Shown piece after piece: positions 52,847 to 62,220 of a DNA stretch of 64,000 nt; the first letter of the stretch is position 1, and the number at the start of each line of letters is the position of its first letter. A program made the translations under genes and the position numbers. The notes beneath the pieces were generated by a model. It saw only the letters and a list, made by a program, of their open reading frames with translations, did no database searches and was not told the origin of the DNA. The DNA is from Oxyruncus cristatus (lineage: Eukaryota > Chordata > Aves > Passeriformes > Cotingidae), in NCBI GenBank assembly GCA_013399855.1, contig VXAY01005269.1:1008398-1072397 (forward strand), given 5' to 3'.

Positions 52847-53362
52847 TTTATTCTTTTATTCTCTTCATATTTCAAGAGGAATCCAAGCCTTCCAGGTGCA
52901 GATACATCCATGGAGAGGCAATATGCTTTCTTGGAACAAAAGAACTCTCAGCCCTCTTCTTTGCTTATTTAGACAGATTTTGTATCTCTAAAGTAGTCCT
53001 ATGCCAGTAGTTTGCTTAAAAAGTCCCCCAACAGGTTTATCCATGTAGCATTTCTCGTTGGGAGAAAATATATATTACATGAAAAAGAGAGTAAGCAAAG
53101 TAAAATGAATAAATGCTGTTTCCTACCTTAAAAAAAGTATTTTTTTAAAGTGTAATGAATCAATGTAAATAGAACAGAAATATCTAAATGATGATAACAG
53201 TTAGTGTCATACCATGGAAGCAAATTTGCATGACAAACCAAATATTTTATCTAAACAATTAGCCAAGAAGAAAATATTTTGAGAAAAACAATCAAAATAT
53301 CCAGAAGGAACAATGGTTTATAAGGCATAGGAAAACTTGAAGATCAGTCAGTCTACAATAAA

Positions 53363-53406
53363 GTTATATTTATNATATAATTATATATAAATATATAATT
53401 TTATAC
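53363..53406. repeat. TA-rich microsatellite with an unresolved base
   Basis: Impure TTATATAAATATATA repeat. Position 53374 is 'n', the only ambiguous base I noticed in the window; it probably marks a consensus problem in the repeat. Confidence 0.85.
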
Positions 53407-55607
53407 CTTTTGGCTTGCTTTCAGTAATCCTTGGGTGATTCCATGAACTCATTCACAGCCTCAGTTAAGCCCACAAGATGCTGTATATTCCTACAAGGTT
53501 TGCTAGCACACTTCTACCAACTATTATAGGGTCAGAGCCTTAGTACTTTGAATCATCTCTTTTAGAGATACATAATGCACACAGTGCATTGTAGGGCAAG
53601 TTATTTATTAAATCAGTTGTTGGTTCTTAAAGTAATACATCTATGTGGATAGATTTAGTTGTTCCAAAAGTAGTGAAGACTGAAAAATGGGTTTTATTCA
53701 CTGACAAAAGTAGGTGGTTGTTGTACTATCATCAATACAGAACCTAGCATGGGTATCTTTCAGTACAAAGCTGATGGGTCAGTTTCTTTCACTCCTTTAA
53801 GCTATCTGTTACGTTCTATGCGGGAAGCCATGGTTAGGGACACAAAATAGTATACAAAACTTAATTACATGTTCTGACATCACTCACTGTTCACACTGCA
53901 GCTATATCTTGTCTCATTTCCACAAATCTTCCTTCCCCCTCTCTGATGTTGAACAGAAATCTGAAATTCTGGGTTTTTTTTCCATTGACAAAAGCTAAAT
54001 ACTTACTGAAGCTAAAAGAAACTGGCTGCAATTCTACAAACTTTAATGGGTAAGAATAGTTCCTCTGAAATCAACAGGACATTTTAGGTGCTGAAGTTAT
54101 AGGACAAGTGTCTCAGAGAAGCTCCATATTCAGGATCAGTGACACTGGCTTTTATATTTCCCATCTTCTCTAGTCAAGCACAGGTTATCAGGTTCAAAAC
54201 TGGAACAGCTATATGTAACTGTATGGTGTATAATATAAAAAAAGGTCAAGCTAGACAGCTAGAAAAGCCCTTTCTGATTTTAAAACCTAAGATATCATTT
54301 CATGGTTTAGATTTGTTTGGGCAGGGATTTTTGAAAGAGTGAAATTTCCAAATGGTACCGAAATTTAATACTGAGACTCCAAAATCTTCAGAGCAGGCAA
54401 ATTCCTTCATACCAATTAACAACATTTATTAAAAAATTTATACTTATTTATTGTCCTTTATTGTTTTATGCTGTTCTTCCTTTCGTTATTCTAGGGCTAA
54501 GGAAAAGTTGTCTACCCTGGTCCCTACAAAATTACTGTTGGAAAACTGATTTCCTTAATAAAAAGCTGTAGAGATTTCTGAATCTTCTTTGAGTAAAATT
54601 TTTTTAAAAAAACCCTTCACCTTCAATGATGAACTGAAATTTTGAATAGCTCTCAGTTTACATCAATGACATCTCGTTGTTGTGATAAATAGTATGTCTC
54701 AGTAGGCTTTGCAGCACCCCAAAGTTACATGATGAAGGACACCCTACCGAAAGCTTACACCTAAATGAGGACAGAACTCTCATTAGGGAAATCTCCTAGT
54801 AGGTTTCTAAGCTGGTGGTATATATTTGGGGTGTATGGACAATTTGAACCGATTTGGGCACAATGAGCTTCAGGATGCTTTCTGGAGTTCAAACATCAAT
54901 AAGTACAGGTGAAGCAGCAGCACCAAAGAGCTATGCTTTTTATGTTCATACTTTTTATGACCTTTAAAACTGAATCCGAAAAAAATTTCTTTAATATGTT
55001 ATGCTTAATAGTATTATTAAATTGCATAAACCAGTAAATTCTTTTTCCCTTGGGTACGTATTAACAATTTACTTTTTGCAGATAAGTGCACAAATACGAT
55101 TAGCTTTTGCAAATTGCTCCTTATTCTGTTACTGGTAAGTAATTTTTATATTACTGCAGTGTAAACAGATGCTATTTTCCAGTATGTATTCAGCAGTAAT
55201 GAGCTAATTCAATGTGTTAAAAACAACAAAACATCTTCAAGAATTAGCCATTTGCTTCAATAGTCCAAGCTCCTTTGAAATTTATGTTGAAATCACCCAT
55301 GATAGAAAGTTAGCAAATTGCTCTAGAAGCCCTGTTGCAAAAGAAGAACTTTAGCTCATTTATTCAGATCCTGACTGTGCTCTGTAACCTTCCTAACGTG
55401 CATGTTATCCACCACATTGATCCAAAAGTTATTTTTTGGGTGTAGCTAATATAGTTCATTACTTTTCCCATAACAAAACAACACTTGGACATGAGTTTTA
55501 CAACTGTTTTAATATTCATTCCTATGAAGTCAATATACACCAAAACCTAGAAACAATGAGCCATGATGTTTTCATAGCCCTTTGAAAATTGCAAGGACCT
55601 CCTTGAT

Positions 55608-55640
55608 GAGAGAGAGAGAAAAAAAAAACCAAAACAAACA
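55608..55640. repeat. (GA)n and A-rich tract
   Basis: AGAGAGAGAG followed by A10 and CCAAAACAAACA. Confidence 0.85.
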
Positions 55641-55668
55641 GTAAGCATGTTAAGTTCAGATTGTGTGG

Positions 55669-55730
55669 GTGAAATCCTGGCACCACTTAAGTCAAGAGAA
55701 ATGTTGACATTTACTTCACCCTGGACTGGC
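55669..55730. mobile_element. Possible ancient palindromic (MITE-like) repeat relic
   Basis: GTGAAATCCTGGCACCACTT, AAGTCAAGAGAAATG and TTGACATTTACTTCACCCTG follow the pattern of an old amniote palindromic repeat (GTGAAATCCTGG...TGAAGTCAATGG...TTGACTTCA...). The two halves are roughly complementary. The match is by memory and the class is uncertain. Confidence 0.4.
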
Positions 55731-56320
55731 AATTGAAAGAAAGTGCCATGCTCCACCTGCATCCAGTGGAAAGAATTTAAAGATGGATGGACAGCCTTTG
55801 ACTAAGTCAACAAAACAAAATGTGCAGCATCACAGAAACACATCAGTTGAGTAAAAAAAATCATGTTTTCACCACTAAAATGTATCATAAGCAACTTGGA
55901 ATATGCTATGAGCCTACCCTCACTATGGCATTTGTTTGAGTAACTTCATCATCTTGGTTGGCACTAATACTCAGCAGCTACTCGTATGTCATATATAAAT
56001 GCACTTTGCAAAATAATGACAAAAGAAAAATTGAGAACACCAGAACAATGTAGCTCAAATCGAAATAACTTGGTTTATTTTTCTGCTCTTTTTTACTAGT
56101 TTCTACTTAACTCTGCTAGAAACAACCACACCATTTGAGTGATCTGCACAGGAATATTTTATATTGTTTCTTTTATATTGTAGCAAAACTGTTTGTGAAA
56201 GGTAAGGATGTGTGTATATGTATATATGTAGGTATGGCTACACGCACAGCATGGGCAACCTGCTATCTCACCAGAAATATAATATTAGATGGAAAAGCTT
56301 CCAGTGTTGAGTACATTTGA

Positions 56321-56358
56321 TATTTATATATATATTATATATATATATATATCTATCT
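56321..56358. repeat. (TA)n microsatellite
   Basis: TATATATATATTATATATA-type run ending in ATCTATC. Confidence 0.9.
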
Positions 56359-56956
56359 CCAGCAGACATCCAGCTATAAAACTAACAGACATTCACATTT
56401 TCATCAGAGACATATAATCCAGTGTCCTGTGTTTTTTAGTGTGCTGCAAATAATCTATGCAGGAGTTTATGGACAGTTATAAAGACACAGAATACATCAG
56501 AAGCCTACATAATGATATCTAGGGAATATGACATCAGAAGAAGGCAGATAACCCTTAGAACTCTAAGTCTCAACTGAATTTGTGAGACAATCTTTCCATT
56601 TTAGATAATTTCCTACTTTTGATCCTGGAGCAAAATTACATCCAAGTCCATCTCATAATAAAAATGCAACCAAAATGTAACAAAACAAATAGAATAACTC
56701 AATTTATCTCTCAAAGGTTGTGCTTTAAAATATCTGTAATTTCAAAAACCACTGTTGTTCCAACATGAATAAATCTTAGACAGACTGAAAAAAATAAGGA
56801 TGCTACCTTAAAAGAGCATTAAGGTTGTGAGTTCAAACCATGGAAGGGCAATAGCAGACAGCAAATGTTGTGATTGTAAAAGCAAGTAGCTGTGCATGTA
56901 GGTTCCTATGATCTACCAAATTATGATAAATATTGCCGGTGAGTTATGTATTCTGT

Positions 56957-57153
56957 CTAAGGCAAATTAATTTGCCTGAGACAAGTTAACGTTCCCAGGG
57001 CATCTTCCTGGCTTTCAGAGTTCAGGGTGGTCCTAATGGCTGGAACCATGTCATCCCTGTGCCTGTACATGTCATTCTCCTCAGAGCCCTGAGAGGCCTC
57101 CACTCCTGTTCTCTCACTGACATGCCTCTGTCTCTCATCTACTCCACCAGCCA
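56957..57153 (-). other. GC-richer open segment of unknown origin
   Basis: A 65-codon open frame on the minus strand with unusually polar composition (Glu, Arg, Asp, Ser; e.g. GVDERQRHVSERTG, EENDMYRHRDDM) lies flush against the 3' tail of the CR1 at 57154. Its base composition is closer to coding or repeat DNA than to the local intron. I recognise no domain. It may be an older repeat that the CR1 landed in, or a decayed gene fragment. Confidence 0.3.
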
Positions 57154-58737
57154 AATCATAGAATCAGATGGGTTTGAAGGAACCTGAACTATTTAGTTCC
57201 AACACCCCTGCCATGGGCAGGGACATCTTCCACTAAACCAGATTATATGAAGACCCATCCAGCCTGTCCTTGAACACTTCCACGGATGGGCAATCTACAA
57301 CTTCTCTGAGAAACCTGTTCCAGTGCCTCACCATCCTCACAGTAAAGAATTTCTTCCTAATACCTTATCTACATCTACCCTCTTCCAGTTTAAAGCCATC
57401 ATTCTTTGTTCTGTCACTACATGCCCTCGTAAAATGATCCCTCTCTAGCTCTCTTGTAGGCACTCTTTAGGCAGTGGAAGACTTCAATAAGGTTGTCCTG
57501 GAGCCTTCTCATCTCCAGAGTGAATAGCCCCAACTCTTTCAGCCTGTCTTCATTGGAGAGGTGCTCCAGCACTCTAATCACCTTTGTGGTCCACTATGGA
57601 CTCCCTATAACAAGTCAACATCCTTCTTTTGTGGGGGGCCCCAGAGCTGGACACAGTACTCCGGGTGGGGTCTCACCAGAGTGGAGTAGAGGGGTAGAAT
57701 TGCCTCCCTCAACTTGCTGGCCACACTACATTTGATGCAGCCCAAGACACAATTGGTTGTCTGGGTTGCAGGTGCACCCTAATGAGTCATGCTGAACTTC
57801 TCATCCATCAGTATCCCAAGTCCCTCACCACAGGGCTGATCTCAATCCATTCTCTGCCCAACCCATTTAATCTTGGGATTGCCACAACCTACATGCAGGA
57901 CCTTGCACTTAGCCTTGTTGGACTTCATGAGGTTTGCACTGATCCACCTCTCAAGACTATGAAGGTCCCTCTGGATGGGTACCCTTCCCTGCAGCGTGTT
58001 GACCACATCACACAGCTTGATGTTGTTGGCAAATATGCTGACATCAATCACATTCATGATTTCTACCCACTCTTGCGTAGTTTCCAGGAGGATCTGCCCC
58101 ATGATCTTGCCAGGCACCAGGGTGAGACTGACTGGCCTGTAACTTGCTGGGTCTTCTTTTTGTCCCATTTTAAAAATGGGGTTATGTTTCCCCTTTTCCA
58201 GTCAGTGGGGACTTCACTGGGCTGTCATGATTTCTCAGATATGATGTATGGTGGCATAGTCACCTCATTCGCCAGTTCTCTCATGGCCTGCAGATGCATC
58301 TCATCAGGTTCCATGGATTTGTTCACTTTCATATTCCTTAGATGGCCTCAAACCAGATCTTCTCTTTTCCAGCCTAAAAGATTCTCATTTTCTACAATAA
58401 ATGGTTCCTCATTTTCAAAGTTCCTGCCTTTGCCTTCTACAGCTTGGGTGCTGTGTCTGGAGCACTTGCTGGTGATGATTGAGGAAAAACAGTAACCTTA
58501 TCCTTATTCTGAGTACCCATGTCTCCCATTTCTTTCAGAAGAGGGCCCACATTTTCCCTAGTCTTCCTTTTATCACCGATAGAAGCTTTCATTTTTGCCC
58601 TTGACATCCCTGGCCAGGTTTAATTCTGTCAGGGCTTTAGTTTTCTTAACCTAATCCCTGGATGCTTGGACAATCTCCCTGTATTCCTCGCTTGCTTCCA
58701 CCCTCTATTGGCTTCGTTTTTGTGTTTTGCATTACAA
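57154..58737 (-). mobile_element. CR1 LINE, long copy with internal deletion
   Basis: The inverted tail (AATCATAGAATCAGATGG) is followed by a long colinear CR1. On the plus strand the landmarks are GTTCCAACACCCCTGCCATG, CAGTAAAGAATTTCTTCCTA, CCAGAGCTGGACACAGTACT, GGACCTTGCACTTAGCCTTG, GATCTGCCCCATGATCTTGC and GGGCCCACATTTTCCCTAGT. It reaches back into the linker between endonuclease and RT and stops near 58737. At about 58045 the sequence jumps from the RT active-site block straight to the early RT block, dropping the segment in between. The subtype agrees with the 27.9 kb stub and differs from the 62.2 kb copy. Confidence 0.95.
57842..58168 (-). pseudogene. CR1 ORF2 RT remnant with deletion
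   Basis: A 108-codon open frame spans the deletion junction. It reads YRPVSLTLVPGKIMGQILLE (early RT block), then after a short joint VSIFANNIKLCDVVNTLQG. The active-site block, normally F-A-D-D-T-K-L, reads F-A-N-N-I-K-L, so both catalytic aspartates are lost. The RT blocks between are absent. The frame staying open across the joint is probably chance, since stops follow on either side. Confidence 0.88.
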
Positions 58738-59291
58738 ATATAAACTAGATATTACTTCCAGCCAAGAGGTTTAAGACGTATTAGTACCTTCAGGCCTACA
58801 TACTGTAAATCTAATAGGTTTCTTCAGGCAGACAACTGGCCAGAAATATAATTGGGAGCTTTCAGATTAAGCCAGAGGGTTGACTAGTCCAAATATGGTA
58901 AGAGGACATGCTAACAATGGATTAAGTCTATAGCCAAATTGTTTACTCAGTCACATGCAAACACGTCTTTCAGTCAGCCAAATATGTCTATGACTTCTAC
59001 AGGTTCAGGAATACAGGTTTTACACACCCTGATATTTTTAGGGGAGAGCTCCTACTGTCTTTACCTGATCAGACAGGCCACATTATTAGGCCCTGCATAT
59101 TACCACAGGAGACAGAAACAAAATTTATTATCTATGTGAATCTTTGCTCCACATGACTGTACAGTCCTCTCTCCTTCTCTGCATTTAAAGCACTGATATC
59201 TCTAAACAGTGGTGAAGTCCACTACTGTTCATTAAACAAACAGAAATTAAGGATGACCTTGTCACACGAAATTGGCAGCTTTAATAATATT
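58738..59291. other. Short unique spacer between CR1 copies
   Basis: AT-rich sequence without a recognisable gene or repeat, separating the minus-oriented CR1 from the plus-oriented one. Confidence 0.6.
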
Positions 59292-59708
59292 AAGGTGCTG
59301 AAGTGTGTCCAAAGAAGGGCAACGCTGCTGATGAAGAGTCTGGAGCACAAGTCTGATGAGGAGAGGCAAAGGGAGCTGGGGTTGTTTAGCTTGGAGAAAA
59401 GGAGGCTCATTAGGGACATTATCACTCTCTACAAGTACCTGAAAAGGGGTTGTAGTGAGATGTGGGTCTTGTCCCAGTTAACAAGTGACAGGACAAGAGG
59501 AAGTGGGCTCAGGTCGCTTCAGAGGAGGTTTAGATTGGATATTAGCAAAAATTTCTCCACTGAAGTGGTGGTCAATCATTGGAATAGACTGCCCAGGGAA
59601 GTGGTGGAGTCACCATCCTTGGAAGTGTTCAGAAACTGTTCAGATGGATCAAGTTGGATTTGATGGTCTTTGAGCTCTTCTCCAACCTTAATGATTCTAT
59701 GATTCTAT
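59292..59708 (+). mobile_element. CR1 LINE, 3' fragment with complete tail
   Basis: It starts at GGTGCTGAAGTGTGTCCAAA (ORF2 C-terminal region) and runs to the tail ATGATTCTATGATTCTAT, a clean example of the CR1 8-mer repeat end. The ORF2 C-terminus is open from upstream flanking DNA to 59663: [20 protein letters not shown], then a DRTRGSGL segment, then [20 protein letters not shown]. The fragment has no catalytic domain. Its good preservation suggests one of the younger insertions here. Confidence 0.95.
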
Positions 59709-62220
59709 AAGTAGGGCTGAATATGTGGTTATTTACAGCACAAGAATCGATGTCAATGATAAAATCATCTTCCTGTTCATTTACCTTTTATGGTGTTGAC
59801 AAAAGGGAATTATGCTTCTGCTCAGCCAAAGGGCCTCAAGGGTTAACCCATCACTTACCAGTTTGAAAATACACCTTTGCACACACCAGAACAGCTTGCA
59901 GTGAAACACTAAGAGCCCCTGCCTTGCTCTAAATACAATTCATGTTCTGGAAACAACATACTGAAAAGCAATAAGCTTCTGTTACCTCCTCAACAAAGGA
60001 AAATTCTGGCTTCATAGCTACAGTTCAAACCTATATGGTTTGCTCAATAAAAATGCATATTTAGTGTTGGTAGACCACTTTTTATAGAAAAAAAAGAAGT
60101 CATGCCTGCAAATTACAGAGATTCTTGTGACTCCAACAATCTGTTTCAATACTCGAATTAGAACTCATAGTCCAATTACTCCAAGTTGCTATACCTTCTC
60201 ACTGTGAATTAATCTCTTACTCTTATTCGTGTCAGGAGCAGCCATAATAAATCACCAAGTTGGACATCATTGGGGGTGAAGGGGAGTATACTGAGAGGGG
60301 AAAGTAGGTAAATATTCTCAGCTCTCATTTTCCCATTCAAGGAATAGAGAAATCAGCATCTTTGAGATACAAGTAGATTTTCTGAGAAAGATAATATGAA
60401 ATCCCTGTTAATTTTAAAAATCCAAATTTGAATATTACCCATTTAAACTACTGTAGAACTGCTTTTGTCATTATTCCGTACTGCAAATACCAGAAAAAGG
60501 CTAACTGATAGACTTAACTCTTGTACAGGTTTCAGTAGTGAGCAAGAAAAAAATATTAATTAAGGCTGACTTAAGAGAAGATCTGAATCCTCTAGATGAC
60601 AGACCTCCTCTCAGTTAAAAAAAAAATAGAAAAGACTTGCATTTGTCAGTCTAATGTATTTCAAGATTCTGTCTTCAAGCCTTTCTACTCTCTGGACTTG
60701 GACACACTTTCTTTAGGATGACTCCTTTGCTTTCAACCACTATCTTTATGATCATCAGCATTAATCACTCCTGGATGGCTCTGATCTTTATTCTACTGTT
60801 TACTTGGTCACCTGAAACTTTCAATTTCTCAAATCATCTCTTTCTGTTACTATATCCCAAATATTAATCATGAACTATGACAGATTCAGCCTCCTTTCTT
60901 TGCACATATTTATCTCCCACTCTGCATCATCACACCTATTATTCAATATTGTTTATTTGTCTCTTCTTTTATATATTTCTGTCTGCCTCTCACCTTGGAA
61001 CAACACACCTACAAACATACTGCAATATTTTACTCTATAAACCACAAATTCTGAAATTACATTTATTCTTATTTATCCTCAGACCTTTTTCACAGGTTTG
61101 ACTTCAACTGTTACCTAAATTGTTACCTAGTAGCTTGAATCACATTCCTACCAGTTGTCAAACCCTCCCTCTTCCACGAAAACTTAAATATGTGTTTCAG
61201 GAAGTATTATTTTCATAATTTATTTGCTGATGCTCTGTTGCTCTCCCTAACTTATATTCTTGCTGATTGCTTAGAAAAAGAAAAGCTCTCTAAAGGAATA
61301 ATCTCACCTTCCACATCTGTAAAGCACAGATACTTAGCTATAAACTCCTTGTATAAATGAGCCATAATAGTCTCCAAGTTCTAAGTATACTGCCTATTAA
61401 ACAGTAGCTCTACAATTTTTAAGATGATCATCACAGAATTTTTCAGACTGTAGCAATAACATGTTTCCAGTGTATCTTATGATCAATGGTTATTTATCCA
61501 TGTCAAAGGCCATTCATCGAGAAACGTGACAAAAACACTAAGCCTATTTTCTCTTGAGACCTTGCCCTTGGTTCTCACTAAAGTAGCATGGACTGATTGC
61601 AACTAAAGAGACGTCACAGTCCCAACTGAATTAATCATCAAAATATTCACAAGTGACACAAAAATAAGTTAATAAGAGTCATCAGATTAAACTACTACTT
61701 TTTATTATCACTAAATTTTTTAAAAGATTGATTTGACCTTGATTAATTTCACTCATTGTCTATGGGATTTGGAGAGAAAATAAACCGATTAAGAACTTGC
61801 ATCAATAGTTTAGGAAGGATCCTGTTCAACAAAGAATTTTGTGCTACCAATTCAAAGGCTGTGAAGCACCCATAAAATTCACAGAAAAGTCCGTTTATCA
61901 CCACCGGAAACCAGAACTTCTTTTCCACCTTGAAACAGCAGACATATTCAAACACATCAGTAAAAACTCTACATTAGTTTTCTCTCATGATGGGAGTCCA
62001 AGAAATCATCTTTCTCATCTTTTTAGCCTAGACAATGTTGCACCAAACTTCTCTTGTGTGAAGTCATATCTCCCACTCCATGGGAATTCCTCTTCCTTTA
62101 CAATTCCTGCTATTAATGCAGAACATGCATAATAAAAAATTTGATCCTTCTTGACAGGATGGCAGAACTTGAGCCTCTAGCTGAAACATGCCTGAACTAC
62201 TTAATCTCTGCTTGGGCAAA
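59709..62220. other. Intronic stretch with L2-like relic
   Basis: No gene was seen. The part 60.69-61.33 kb is markedly G-poor and pyrimidine-rich and looks like an old L2. The rest is unique AT-rich DNA. Confidence 0.5.
60690..61330 (+). mobile_element. Ancient L2-like LINE relic (ORF2 end)
   Basis: The plus strand is G-poor and C/T-rich throughout, a known feature of the L2 ORF2. Partial landmarks in the right order are TTTCAACCACTATCTTTATG (near the RT active-site block in L2), TACTTGGTCACCTGAAACTT, CTGCCTCTCACCTTGGAAC and CAAACCCTCCCTCTTCCACG. No frame survives. The identification rests on composition plus these weak matches. Confidence 0.45.

Larger units (their letters stand above)
52847..57153. 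other. Intronic stretch with simple and old repeats
   Basis: No gene was recognised. It contains a TA-rich repeat with an ambiguous base, an A-rich tract at 55.6 kb, a likely ancient palindromic repeat relic at 55.67 kb, a TA repeat at 56.3 kb and an unexplained GC-richer segment just before the next CR1. Confidence 0.5.

Noticed and set aside
52694..53010. Overlapping plus-strand frames at 52.7 kb
   Set aside because: They are antisense to the CR1 3' fragment there and run into unique intron.
57782..58495. A 237-codon plus-strand frame, the longest in the window
   Set aside because: It is antisense to the CR1 at 57154-58737; the real coding direction is minus.
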